NCBI GenBank assembly: GCA_019747705.1
Contig: JAIEQM010000006.1
Coordinates: 25,818 to 89,817, forward strand
Length of the DNA: 64,000 bases
Origin: Chitinophagaceae bacterium
GTDB taxonomy: Bacteria > Bacteroidota > Bacteroidia > Chitinophagales > Chitinophagaceae
Direction: 5' to 3'
Translations under genes and position numbers: made by a program
In this document: in pieces, positions 15,981-24,238 of the stretch
How positions within the stretch are numbered: the first letter of the stretch is position 1
Layout of the letters: the number at the start of each line of letters is the position of its first letter
Notes under the pieces: model-generated
Database searches by the model: none
The model's input: the letters and a program-made list of their open reading frames with translations, nothing else
Told to the model about the DNA's origin: nothing

Positions 15981-18239
15981 ATGCCCCGCTTAGCCCTTAT
16001 CATTACACTGCTACTAACTTTTTTGCTGAGTTCTGCACAAACCGTAATTACTGGTATGGTTACAGATAATAAAAAACAACCTGTGCCGGGGGCTTCACTT
16101 ACTATTAAAGATACTTATGATGGCGCTACGGCAGATTCAAGCGGAAAGTTCCGTTTTAAAACAACTGAAAAAGGGGCGCATATTTTAATTATCAGTTCTG
16201 TTGGCTTTAAAAAAATAGAACTTCCCATCACTATTGAGGGCGCATTTATGGAAGTGCCTGTTCAACTGAAACAGGAAGTAAACGAACTGAGCGCTGTAGT
16301 GATAACTGCTGGTGCATTTGAAGCCAGCGACCGTAAAAGAGCTGCTGCCGTTCTTACTTCATTAGATATTGTTACCACAGCAAGTGCCAATGCAGATGTT
16401 ACCGGTGCTTTAAAAACATTGCCCGGGGCACAACAGGTAGGTGAGAGTGAAGGATTGTTTGTACGGGGTGGCACCGCTGCTGAAACCAAAACATTTATTG
16501 ATGGCACGCTTGTAAACAATTTCTTTTTTACCGGAGCGCCCAATATTGCAGCCCGTGGACGTTTTTCTCCTTTTATATTTAAAGGAACAGTGTTTAGTAC
16601 AGGTGGTTATAGTGCATTGTATGGACAGGCTTTATCATCTGCATTAATTCTTGAGAGTATTGATTTGCCCGATCAATCATCTGCCAGCCTCAACATATCT
16701 GTATTGAGCATTGGTTCGGGTTTTCAAAAACTCAATAAAAAGAAAACAGCAAGCTGGGGGTTTAACTATGGTTATACCAATTTGGATTTAGCTTTTGCAG
16801 TAATTAAACAACAACAGGATTATTCAAAAAGCCCCGGCGGACATAATATAGATGCCAACTTCAGAATTAAAACTTCAAAGAACGGAATGTTGAAATATTA
16901 TGGTTATTACAACTCCAATTCTCTTGCATTTACGGTTCCCAGTTTGGATTCATTGGGTTACAGGGATCGTTTCAGTTTAAAGAATGCAAATATTTATCAG
17001 AACCTTTCCTGGAAAGAGCAGTTTAAAAAGAAGTGGCGATTAAATGCGGGTATTTCTTACTCCAACAACAGGGATGATTTAAAATTTGGAATGACGGATG
17101 CAAACAAAATTGATGTAACGCTTGGTAATCTTGCATTTGCAAAAAACTTTGATATTGAAAACAGGGGCAATTATTTCAATGCCAAACTGGTTTTGGAAAA
17201 ACGTTTCAAAGGGTTGAATGCTTTACGCTTTGGCTCAGAATACAACCACAGTAACGATAAAGTGAATTTTATTTTATTCTCCGGTCAGAAATTTCCATCA
17301 ACCATTAAAGAAAATATTTACGCATTATTTGCCGAGCAGGATGTGTACATCACCAACAACCTTGCCGGAAAGTTTGGTGTGCGTGCAGAACATTCTGAGT
17401 ATTTTAATAAAAGCAATATTGCTCCAAGAATTTCATTAGCCTACAAAGTGGGAAAGAATGCTCAGGCATCACTTGCTTACGGGCAGTTCTTTCAAAATCC
17501 TGAAAACAGAAACCTGCCTGCATTAAACCCATTGAACTTTCAGAAAGCAACCCATTACATCGCACAATATCAAAAAACAACAAGTCTCACCACATTCCGT
17601 GCAGAAGCATTTTATAAAAAATATGATGATTTGGTGAAAACAGGATTGGTGAATAACCAGCAACGTGCAGTAAGCAATGCAGGCTTTGGTGATGCAAAAG
17701 GATTTGAACTGTTCTGGAGAGATAAAAAGAATATCAAGAATCTGGATTACTGGATTTCCTATTCTTTTCTTGATACCAAAAGAGATTTTGCCAACTTTCC
17801 TTTTGCCATTACGCCCAACTTTGCAGCAAAGCACACAGCATCATTTGTTGCCAAAAAATTTGTAAGCAAATGGAAAACGAACGTGAACTTCAGTTACAAT
17901 TTTGCAAGCAGCAGACCTTACTACAATATCCAACCTGATGCAAACAATGCCGGAAAATTTGTATTTGCTGACAGGGGAAAAATTGATCCTTATCACAACG
18001 TAAGTTTTGCACTCAACTATTTGCCCAAGATTGGAAAGAAAAATGCCAAATCATTTGTGGTGTATGTGCTGAGTATAAGCAATGTGTTCAACTTTAAACA
18101 GCAGTTTGGTTATAACTATTCATTCAATGGTCAGCGCAGGCAGGAAATTGTACCGCCTTCCCGTCAGTTTATTTTCATTGGCGCATTCTTCAGTTTTGGG
18201 GTTGACAGGAGTGAAGATGCTATTAATAATAATTTATAA
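15981..18239 (+). CDS. TonB-dependent receptor
   Basis: An outer-membrane receptor of 752 residues from the ATG at 15981, which opens a good signal peptide (MPRLALIITLLLTFLLSSAQ). The longer frame from 15933 would start inside the promoter. A CarboxypepD_reg-like domain (about 24-105: GMVTDNKKQPVPGASLTIKD) is followed by a plug with GALKTLPGAQQVGESEGLF and VRGGTAAETKTFIDG, then the barrel. There is no SusD partner, and the substrate is unknown. The barrel end FIFIGAFFSFGVDRSED is followed by a short soluble tail. It is divergent from the carotenoid operon. Confidence 0.88.
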   Translation: MPRLALIITLLLTFLLSSAQTVITGMVTDNKKQPVPGASLTIKDTYDGATADSSGKFRFKTTEKGAHILIISSVGFKKIELPITIEGAFMEVPVQLKQEVNELSAVVITAGAFEASDRKRAAAVLTSLDIVTTASANADVTGALKTLPGAQQVGESEGLFVRGGTAAETKTFIDGTLVNNFFFTGAPNIAARGRFSPFIFKGTVFSTGGYSALYGQALSSALILESIDLPDQSSASLNISVLSIGSGFQKLNKKKTASWGFNYGYTNLDLAFAVIKQQQDYSKSPGGHNIDANFRIKTSKNGMLKYYGYYNSNSLAFTVPSLDSLGYRDRFSLKNANIYQNLSWKEQFKKKWRLNAGISYSNNRDDLKFGMTDANKIDVTLGNLAFAKNFDIENRGNYFNAKLVLEKRFKGLNALRFGSEYNHSNDKVNFILFSGQKFPSTIKENIYALFAEQDVYITNNLAGKFGVRAEHSEYFNKSNIAPRISLAYKVGKNAQASLAYGQFFQNPENRNLPALNPLNFQKATHYIAQYQKTTSLTTFRAEAFYKKYDDLVKTGLVNNQQRAVSNAGFGDAKGFELFWRDKKNIKNLDYWISYSFLDTKRDFANFPFAITPNFAAKHTASFVAKKFVSKWKTNVNFSYNFASSRPYYNIQPDANNAGKFVFADRGKIDPYHNVSFALNYLPKIGKKNAKSFVVYVLSISNVFNFKQQFGYNYSFNGQRRQEIVPPSRQFIFIGAFFSFGVDRSEDAINNNL

Positions 18240-18243
18240 AACA

Positions 18244-18320
18244 GACCTGACAGGTTAATTCAAACAGGATAAATCGAATTTTGCATATCAGTTATAAAAA
18301 GTAAACAAACCTGTCAGGTC
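18244..18320. repeat. Inverted pair of GACCTGACAGGTT elements
   Basis: GACCTGACAGGTT at 18244-18256 and its exact reverse complement AACCTGTCAGGTC at 18308-18320 are separated by 51 nt. Each half is itself nearly palindromic. The pair lies between the receptor and the 2TM gene and could form a large hairpin or be two copies of a dispersed repeat. Confidence 0.7.
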
Positions 18321-18355
18321 AAATAAAATTCATCAACTAATAAAAACTTTCAATC

Positions 18356-18661
18356 ATGAGCAACTTTCAACGCATCCCCGATGCAAACGAAGAAAAAGAT
18401 AAACAGTTGTGGGAGCTTGCACAACGCAGAGCTGGTTTTAAAAGTCATCTCTTGTCTTATCTTCTTGTAAACTCTTTTCTCTGGATTATTTGGTTATTAA
18501 CCGGAGCAGGAACAAGTGGCAAGGGAATACCATGGCCTGTGTGGCCTCTCTTTGGTTGGGGAATCGGTATTGTGTCGCATTACCTGAGTGCTTATGTTTA
18601 TCCGGGTGTAAACAGTGTAGAAAGAGAATATGAAAAACTCAAACAACAACAAAAACAATAA
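18356..18661 (+). CDS. 2TM domain protein
   Basis: A 101-residue small membrane protein. The N-terminus is charged (DANEEKDKQLWELAQRRAGFK) and is followed by two transmembrane helices (about 31-50 and 60-82), including PVWPLFGWGIGIVSHYLSAY. The C-terminus is short, basic and Gln-rich (EYEKLKQQQKQ). This layout matches the 2TM domain family, often found alone or fused to sensor kinases in Bacteroidota. Function is unknown. It is followed 21 nt later by a secreted protein gene. Confidence 0.85.
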   Translation: MSNFQRIPDANEEKDKQLWELAQRRAGFKSHLLSYLLVNSFLWIIWLLTGAGTSGKGIPWPVWPLFGWGIGIVSHYLSAYVYPGVNSVEREYEKLKQQQKQ

Positions 18662-18682
18662 TCATCTTAAAAAAACAAAACA

Positions 18683-19324
18683 ATGAAATCAATTACCGTC
18701 TCTTTTTTATTCCTGGCAGTTAGTATTACTGCATCAGCACAAAGTGAAAAATTTACTGCAGCCATGCAATCCAAACTGGAAGGTTATAAAACTGCGCAGA
18801 CCCCGCAGGATTTTCTTGACATGAGCAATGCTTTTGAACGTATGGCCGAAGCAGAAAAAGCACAATGGCTGGCATATTATTATGCAGCACATGCACAGGT
18901 AATTTATGGATTTATGCAGAAAGATATGTCCGGTGCAGACGCTATTGCCGATAAAGCTGAGCAGCTTATCAATAAGGCGGATGCATTGGAAAAAAACAAT
19001 TCTGAAATCAGTTGTATAAAAAGCATGATTGCCACTTTGCGTATGAATGTAAACCCAATGCAACGCTGGCAGCAGTATGGCCCTGCATCAGCAGAAGCTA
19101 TTGCCAATGCAAAACAGCAGGATCCATCTAATCCAAGATCTTATGCACTGGAAGCACAAAACTTATTTTATACACCGGCACAATTTGGTGGTGGCTGTGC
19201 AACGGCCAAACCTGTGGCAGAGCAAGGAATGAAATTGCTGGAAACCTTTAAACCCAAATCACCATTGCATCCTGCATGGGGCAAAATGCAGTTTGATATG
19301 GTAATGGGTGGATGCAATAAATAA
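18683..19324 (+). CDS. Secreted TPR-like hypothetical protein
   Basis: 213 residues with a signal peptide (about 1-19, ending ITASAQ). The mature part is alpha-helical with repeated Ala/Tyr-rich helices (WLAYYYAAHAQVIYGF, ADAIADKAEQLINKADALE) that read like tetratricopeptide hairpins. Two Cys in the last third (GGGCATAK and GGCNK) could form a disulfide. Probably periplasmic. I do not recognise a named family. Confidence 0.75.
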   Translation: MKSITVSFLFLAVSITASAQSEKFTAAMQSKLEGYKTAQTPQDFLDMSNAFERMAEAEKAQWLAYYYAAHAQVIYGFMQKDMSGADAIADKAEQLINKADALEKNNSEISCIKSMIATLRMNVNPMQRWQQYGPASAEAIANAKQQDPSNPRSYALEAQNLFYTPAQFGGGCATAKPVAEQGMKLLETFKPKSPLHPAWGKMQFDMVMGGCNK

Positions 19325-19336
19325 ATGTGGATTAGT

Positions 19337-19370
19337 CCCGGTTCAAAGGAGCCGGGGCTCTCTTATTTTT
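19337..19370 (+). terminator. Putative intrinsic terminator
   Basis: An 8-bp stem CCCGGTTC / GAGCCGGG (one G-U pair) with an AAAG loop is followed by GCTCTCTTATTTTT. It lies just after the TPR-like gene. The T-rich tail also contains TATTTTTG (19364-19371), which could be the -7 element for the next gene, but no good -33 element is seen. Confidence 0.55.
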
Positions 19371-19388
19371 GAACTTAAACCATCAATC

Positions 19389-19973
19389 ATGCAGCAGCAG
19401 GAATTCTCACCGCAGGATAGTTTGAACCTTATTGAAAGTATGATCAATAAAGCCCGCAACCGTTTTAGTGAAAACGGGCATTTGTATTTATTGTGGGGCT
19501 GGGTTATTTTGATCTGCAGCATTGTAAGTTTTATTTCGCTTTACCGGTTTAAAGATTTCCGTTTATATCCTGTTTGGTTTTTAACATGGGTGGCTGTTAT
19601 TTACCAGTTCATTTATATTTTCAGAAAAAAGAAAGAACAAACTGTAAGAACTTATACTGATGAAATTAATGCCAATGTTTGGATGGTGTTTGTAATTATG
19701 GGGGGATTAATGGGCGTTATTCTCAGTAAAATGGGGCATTACCAGTTGATGAATACCATGGTGCTGATATTATATGGAATGCCCACATTTTTAAGCGGTG
19801 TTATTTTCAAATTCAATCCATTAAAATTCGGGGCTGTTATTTGCTGGGTGCTGGCATACATTTCAACACTCATACCCTATGAATTTTCATTTTTATTGCT
19901 GTCAATGGCAGTAGTTACCGCATGGATTGTGCCTGGTTATCTTTTACGCTCACGCTACAAAAACCAAAATTGA
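19389..19973 (+). CDS. Multispanning membrane protein of unknown function (paralogue A)
   Basis: 194 residues from the ATG at 19389 (MQQQEFSPQDSLNLIESMIN). The longer frame from 19308 would begin inside the previous gene and across its terminator. A short cytosolic helix is followed by about five transmembrane segments. Together with the next gene it forms a tandem paralogous pair sharing the pattern SLxxIxxMINxAxxxF, then LLWGxxIxICSxV. No known function. The next ATG comes only 2 nt after the stop. Confidence 0.7.
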   Translation: MQQQEFSPQDSLNLIESMINKARNRFSENGHLYLLWGWVILICSIVSFISLYRFKDFRLYPVWFLTWVAVIYQFIYIFRKKKEQTVRTYTDEINANVWMVFVIMGGLMGVILSKMGHYQLMNTMVLILYGMPTFLSGVIFKFNPLKFGAVICWVLAYISTLIPYEFSFLLLSMAVVTAWIVPGYLLRSRYKNQN

Positions 19974-19975
19974 TT

Positions 19976-20626
19976 ATGGCAGAGAAACCATTAACAGAGC
20001 AGGAAAGCCTGCTCATCATTCAGCAAATGATTAACCGTGCCAAAAGCAATTTTGTGGACACGGGTATTGGCCCCATGTTGTGGGGTGCTGTGATAACAAT
20101 TTGCAGTTTAGTACAGGCTGCTAAAATTTATTTTGATCTTGAAATGAATTTTGACATCTGGCTGCTGGCATTATTTGCGTTGGTACCGCAGGTGTTTATC
20201 TCTATTAAAGAACGAAGGGAGCGTAAAGCAAAAGGATGGGATGATGACATTATGAGTTATGTGTGGACCTGTTTTGGCATATCTGTATTTTTAGTAAATT
20301 TTATAAATAACAGAATTAGCATTGAGTTATCTCCCGCTATTGAAGCTTACCGGGCAGCCGGCAATACCATTCAAAGCACCTGGAGTTTTGCAAGTTGTTT
20401 TTTGCTGCTGGTCTTTGGGTTTCCCACCATCATTACCGGTGCTGCACGCAAGCAGAGATGGATGCTGGCTGGTGGAATTTTTTGCTGGGTATCTGTAATA
20501 ATTGCTGCATTTACGCCTACTTATGTTGATTTTATGCTAATGGCTTTTGCCGCCACACTTTCATGGCTTATTCCCGGTATGATTATCCGGAAAAAATATT
20601 TACAGCAGAAAACAACCCATGTTTAA
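19976..20626 (+). CDS. Multispanning membrane protein of unknown function (paralogue B)
   Basis: 216 residues from the ATG at 19976 (MAEKPLTEQESLLIIQQMIN), a diverged tandem copy of the preceding gene with the same N-terminal helix and five or so membrane helices. A basic loop (KERRERKAKGWDDD) lies between helices 2 and 3. It overlaps the regulator gene by 8 nt, so the two are translationally coupled. A membrane complex controlled by that regulator is plausible but unproven. Confidence 0.7.
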   Translation: MAEKPLTEQESLLIIQQMINRAKSNFVDTGIGPMLWGAVITICSLVQAAKIYFDLEMNFDIWLLALFALVPQVFISIKERRERKAKGWDDDIMSYVWTCFGISVFLVNFINNRISIELSPAIEAYRAAGNTIQSTWSFASCFLLLVFGFPTIITGAARKQRWMLAGGIFCWVSVIIAAFTPTYVDFMLMAFAATLSWLIPGMIIRKKYLQQKTTHV

Positions 20627-20903
20627 AGACCTCGATCCCATATTGCACTCTCAGTTGCGGCTGGCCGTTATGAGTTTACTCATTGGCGTAAAGGAAGCGG
20701 AGTTTACGTTTATAAAAGATAAAACGGGTTCTACAGCCGGCAATCTTTCTGTGCAAATCACCAAACTCAAAGAAGCCGGTTATGTGGAAGTGATTAAGCA
20801 GTTTAAAGACAATTATCCTCAAACAATTTGTAAAATAACGGCTGAAGGAATTACTGCTTTTGAAACTTATGTAAAAGCATTGCAGAGTTATTTGCCCAAA
20901 TAA
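20619..20903 (+). CDS. Winged-helix transcriptional regulator
   Basis: A 94-residue single-domain DNA-binding protein of the HTH_34 winged-helix type. LRLAVMSLLIGVKEAEFTFI is the first helix pair, DKTGSTAGNLSVQITKLKEA the recognition helix region, and GYVEVIKQF...TICKITAEGI the wing. Such small proteins usually dimerise through a terminal helix (here AFETYVKALQSYL). It overlaps the upstream membrane protein gene, and the operon probably regulates itself. Confidence 0.85.
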   Translation: MFKDLDPILHSQLRLAVMSLLIGVKEAEFTFIKDKTGSTAGNLSVQITKLKEAGYVEVIKQFKDNYPQTICKITAEGITAFETYVKALQSYLPK

Positions 20904-21067
20904 ATCACCTCATCCTCATTCCTTTCTCCCTGGGAGAAGGAGGCCGGGCAAATATCTTTACGTCAGCCGTGGAGTTAAGCATTTCAACTTTAAATTGTTG
21001 ATTCACCACATTTCAAAAACCCTGCTATTACTTTTGATAGTAAAAAAATTAGGGCTGTGTTAAGCAG

Positions 21068-21109
21068 TTCCCCCTTCAGGGGGCGGAGGGGGTTTACTCC
21101 TTATCTTTG
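21068..21109 (+). promoter_or_regulatory. GC-rich palindromic repeat followed by a -7 element
   Basis: CCCCCTTCAGGGGGCGGAGG, followed by GGG, covers about 21070-21092. It resembles the block at about 42597-42620 (CCCCCTTTGGGGGCGGAGGG and following G). TATCTTTG at 21102-21109 is a good -7 element for the ABC transporter gene, but the GC-rich repeat occupies the place of the -33 element. Confidence 0.45.
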
Positions 21110-21134
21110 CCCCGCTGTTATCATACAGCACAAT

Positions 21135-22070
21135 ATGAATTCAATCATCAAAGTATCCCATCTCTCCAAACAGTTTAAAGAACTAAAAGCGGTTGATGCA
21201 CTTTCATTCAGTGTCAATGAAGTTGATGTATATGGTTTTCTGGGACAGAATGGTGCAGGTAAATCCACCACCATTCGTATGCTGCTTACCCTCATTGCGC
21301 CAACAGATGGTACTATTGAATTGTTTGGTTATAATCTCTTATCCCACCGCAAAGAAATTCTACAACAGGTGGGCGCTGTAATTGAACGGCCTGATTTATA
21401 CAAGTATCTCACAGGATTGGAGAACCTTTCCATCTTTGCTAAGATGAGCGGTATAAAATTATCAAAGCAGCAGTTGATGGAGCAGTTGGAGTTGGTAGGT
21501 CTTGCACAAAGAGCTTCCAGCAAAGTAAGAACCTATTCGCAGGGAATGAAACAACGATTGGGTTTGGCAGTTGCATTAGTGCATGATCCCAAATTGATTT
21601 TGCTGGATGAACCAACCAATGGTCTCGACCCGCAGGGTATTGCAGATATGCGGAATTTAATTTTAATGCTGAGCCGTGAACGCAAGAAAACAATATTGGT
21701 TTCATCGCACCTTTTAAGTGAAATTGAACAGATTGCCAACCGCATGCTCATCATTGACCGTGGAAAAAAATTAGTGGAAGGTTCTGTTGATGAGTTGTTT
21801 CATCCTGATGAAACCATTGTATTGCTGGAGACAACAGATAAAATAAGAACAGAAGCCATCATCCGTCAATCCAATTATTCCAATGCATTAATCAATGTTG
21901 ATGCAAGCGGTATTGAATTAAAGATGAGCAAGGAGCAGGTGCCTGCCTTCACCAGATTTTTGATAGAGCAGCAGGTGGAAGTTACAGGCATCAATGCAAG
22001 ACATACACTGGAAGATTATTTCTTAAAAATTACGACCGCCAATCAGCATGTGGAAGCTTATAAAAATTGA
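21135..22070 (+). CDS. ABC transporter ATP-binding protein
   Basis: 311 residues from the ATG at 21135 (MNSIIKVSHLSKQFKELKAV). The longer frame from 21057 starts inside the GC-rich repeat. It has Walker A GQNGAGKST near residue 40, the signature YSQGMKQRLGLA near 140, and Walker B with D-loop LILLDEPTNGLDPQG near 158. After the ATPase fold a C-terminal extension of about 90 residues is present, as in drug and lipid exporters of the ABC-2 type. The gene overlaps its permease by 23 nt. Confidence 0.93.
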   Translation: MNSIIKVSHLSKQFKELKAVDALSFSVNEVDVYGFLGQNGAGKSTTIRMLLTLIAPTDGTIELFGYNLLSHRKEILQQVGAVIERPDLYKYLTGLENLSIFAKMSGIKLSKQQLMEQLELVGLAQRASSKVRTYSQGMKQRLGLAVALVHDPKLILLDEPTNGLDPQGIADMRNLILMLSRERKKTILVSSHLLSEIEQIANRMLIIDRGKKLVEGSVDELFHPDETIVLLETTDKIRTEAIIRQSNYSNALINVDASGIELKMSKEQVPAFTRFLIEQQVEVTGINARHTLEDYFLKITTANQHVEAYKN

Positions 22071-22923
22071 AGTCTTTAAAATTTTCAAAAAACCAAGAAC
22101 TTATATTGCCTTTATTGCAATATGGGCAATTGTAAGTTTGATTCAACTGGCATTATATGTTGATGGACAAAAGTATATCGATTTTGTATTAAGTGGGGTC
22201 AATGATACATTTAAGGTGGGGGGTAAAATCATCAATGGTTATTTTGTTTGTTTTATTATTTTACAAACATTGCTCATACATGTTCCTTTATTGGTAGCAT
22301 TGGTCAGCGCTGATATGGTAGCTGGCGAAGCCAATATGGGCACACTGCGTTTACTGGTAACAAAACCACAGAGCCGCACCACACTTTTGCTAAGTAAGTT
22401 TATTGCATCATCTGTTTATACTATTGCATTGTTGCTTTGGATTGCAGTGATTGGCCTGTTTCTTTCCATGTTTATTTTTGGAACAGACGGCTTGATCAAT
22501 GCTAAGAGCGATCAAATCATTTTACTTAACGCCAATGATGTGTTCTGGCGCTATCTCTGCGCATTTGCCTTTGCCGAACTGGCATTGATTACGGTAGGGT
22601 CGCTTGGGTTTTTCTTTTCCATTTTTGCAGAGAATTCTTTGGGGCCCATTGTAGCCACTATGAGTGTAATTATTGTTTTTACCATACTTTCCACATTAGA
22701 AATTCCGTTATTTGAAAGTGTAAAGCAATATTTCTTTACCACACACATGATTGGCTGGAAAGGTTTTTTTGAAATGAAGCAAACTGCCGAAGGAGATTCC
22801 ATTCCGGGAACGATTCGTAATTTACCGGCCGTGCTGAGAAGCGCCGGTGTGCTGCTGGCGCATATTGTATTTTTTGTAGGCGCTTCAATTGTGGTGTTTA
22901 AACGGAAAGATGTGTTGAGTTGA
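22048..22923 (+). CDS. ABC-2 type transporter permease
   Basis: 291 residues with about six transmembrane helices. The N-terminal MWKLIKIEVFKIFKKPRTYI is the usual amphipathic start of ABC-2 permeases. The central EANMGTLRLLVTKPQSRTTL is the coupling segment typical of this family, and FKRKDVLS closes the C-terminus. It is translated from inside the ATPase gene (23-nt overlap). Substrate unknown. Confidence 0.9.
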   Translation: MWKLIKIEVFKIFKKPRTYIAFIAIWAIVSLIQLALYVDGQKYIDFVLSGVNDTFKVGGKIINGYFVCFIILQTLLIHVPLLVALVSADMVAGEANMGTLRLLVTKPQSRTTLLLSKFIASSVYTIALLLWIAVIGLFLSMFIFGTDGLINAKSDQIILLNANDVFWRYLCAFAFAELALITVGSLGFFFSIFAENSLGPIVATMSVIIVFTILSTLEIPLFESVKQYFFTTHMIGWKGFFEMKQTAEGDSIPGTIRNLPAVLRSAGVLLAHIVFFVGASIVVFKRKDVLS

Positions 22924-22942
22924 CATTATCAATTATTCAATT

Positions 22943-23674
22943 ATGAATTATCAATTATATCGTACCTCGTATTTCGTACCTCGTACTTCTTATCTCGTTC
23001 TTCTTACTTCTTACTTCATCCTTCTTACTTCGTCTCTTCTTGCCCAGGCACCTGCAGCAGAGCTTGTAAAAAAAGTAAAAGCCAAGCTGGATAAAGTAAA
23101 TGATTACGTCGCCACCGGTAAAATGAAAACTGATGTGGTGTTTATTAAAGCGCCCATCAGCAATATCAAAGCGTATTATAAAAAACCCAACAAGTTCCAG
23201 GTAAAAAGAGATGGTGGTCTTTCGTTATTGCCCAAAGGTGGTGTAAGTATCAACATCAGCTCACTGTTGCTCACAGATGATTATACAGCCATTAATGCCG
23301 GTAATGGAACCATTGATAATCTTCCGGTGCGCATCATAAAGCTTTTACCACTTACTGAAACCAGCGAAGTGGTATTAACCACCTTATACATTGATGAAAA
23401 AGCATTACTCATCCGCAAAGCAAGCACCACCACCAAAGACAATGGCACTTATGATATGCAGCTGAGCTTTGGCAAATACGCTGATTGGGGTTTGCCTGAC
23501 AAAGTAATCTTCTCCTTCAACACCAAAGATTATAAACTGCCCAAAGGAGTAACGCTTGAATATGATGACGGAAGTAAAAAGCCGGAGCTCCCCAAAAACA
23601 AAAAAGGAAAAGTAGAAATTACGTACAGCGCTTATGTCATTAATAAGGGCGTGAGTGATGAGATGATAAAGTAA
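22943..23674 (+). CDS. LolA-like periplasmic protein with a repeat-derived signal peptide
   Basis: 243 residues. The mature part (from about residue 36) reads as an outer-membrane-lipoprotein-carrier-like fold: AELVKKVKAKLDKVNDYVAT, then IKAYYKKPNKFQVKR, then TLYIDEKALLIRKASTTT. The N-terminus is odd. Residues 5-34 come from degenerate tandem copies of a TCGTACTTC-like DNA repeat (about 22960-23042), giving repeated TSYxVxx(R/L)TSY peptides that end SSLLAQ and still look like a signal peptide. It lies 19 nt after the ABC permease, so it may bind the substrate of that exporter. Confidence 0.75.
   Translation: MNYQLYRTSYFVPRTSYLVLLTSYFILLTSSLLAQAPAAELVKKVKAKLDKVNDYVATGKMKTDVVFIKAPISNIKAYYKKPNKFQVKRDGGLSLLPKGGVSINISSLLLTDDYTAINAGNGTIDNLPVRIIKLLPLTETSEVVLTTLYIDEKALLIRKASTTTKDNGTYDMQLSFGKYADWGLPDKVIFSFNTKDYKLPKGVTLEYDDGSKKPELPKNKKGKVEITYSAYVINKGVSDEMIK
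22960..23042 (+). repeat. Degenerate TCGTACTTC-type tandem repeat inside a signal peptide
   Basis: Successive units such as TCGTACCTC, GTATTTCGTACCTC, GTACTTCTTATCTC and GTTCTTCTTACTTC form a pyrimidine-rich repeat on the plus strand. It is preceded by AATTATCAATTAT-type repeats (22927-22957). Such tracts are usually intergenic; here the tract is translated as a signal sequence. Confidence 0.7.
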
Positions 23675-23715
23675 GTTTTTGAAATTTACTTCAGAGCAAA
23701 AAAAGCTTTAGTAAT

Positions 23716-23731
23716 ATTTGTATATACAAAT
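23716..23731. promoter_or_regulatory. MarR operator, site 1
   Basis: The perfect 16-bp palindrome ATTTGTATATACAAAT lies 25 nt before the marR ATG. Its left half supplies TTTG (23717-23720), which is 20 nt upstream of CATCTTTG (23741-23748), a near-consensus -7 element. A bound repressor would thus cover the -33 box. The same 16 bp recur at 24202-24217. Confidence 0.85.
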
Positions 23732-23756
23732 AAAACTCCCCATCTTTGTTCCTGCA

Positions 23757-24185
23757 ATGAAAGCAGCATCCAGCAAATATTGTAAATGCATGTATTTTTC
23801 CAGTAATGCCCTGGCCCGCAAAATTGAAAAGCTGGCCCAGGAAAGCTGGAAGCCGGTGGGTCTTTCGCCCAGCCATGCTTATCTCCTCATGCTGGTGATT
23901 GAAGAGCCCGGCATTCAGCCAACAGCTCTTGTTGAGCAATTGCTACTCACTCCCAGCACTATTACCCGTCTCATTGAGAAACTGGAAGAAAAAAAGCTGG
24001 TGGTTCGCACCACAGAAGGTAAGAGTACCAATGTATATGCCACGCCAAAAGCAAAGCAAATGCTGCCGCAGCTCAACAAATGTCTGGGTCATTTTTATGA
24101 AAACTACAGCACCATCCTTGGCAGGGAAGAAAGCGCCCGGCTGGTACAAAATATGAATAAGGTAACTGACAAACTTGAACATTAA
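23757..24185 (+). CDS. MarR family transcriptional regulator
   Basis: 142 residues from the ATG at 23757 (MKAASSKYCKCMYFSSNALA). The longer frame from 23718 would begin within the operator. The winged helix is clear: GIQPTALVEQLLLTPSTITR is the helix-turn-helix and LIEKLEEKKLVVRTTEGKST the wing. Two Cys (in KYCKC) near the N-terminus and one later (NKCLG) could sense oxidants or electrophiles, as in OhrR-like proteins, but this is inference. It probably represses itself and the following reductase gene through identical operators. Confidence 0.9.
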   Translation: MKAASSKYCKCMYFSSNALARKIEKLAQESWKPVGLSPSHAYLLMLVIEEPGIQPTALVEQLLLTPSTITRLIEKLEEKKLVVRTTEGKSTNVYATPKAKQMLPQLNKCLGHFYENYSTILGREESARLVQNMNKVTDKLEH

Positions 24186-24201
24186 AAAATTTTATCTCTT
24201 A

Positions 24202-24217
24202 ATTTGTATATACAAAT
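24202..24217. promoter_or_regulatory. MarR operator, site 2
   Basis: A second identical copy of ATTTGTATATACAAAT, 21 nt before the next ATG. It overlaps a near-consensus -7 element TTAATTTG (24199-24206) with TTG 21 nt upstream at 24175-24177. Binding here would block the promoter core. Confidence 0.85.
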
Positions 24218-24238
24218 AACCATTCAAAACTAAAAACC

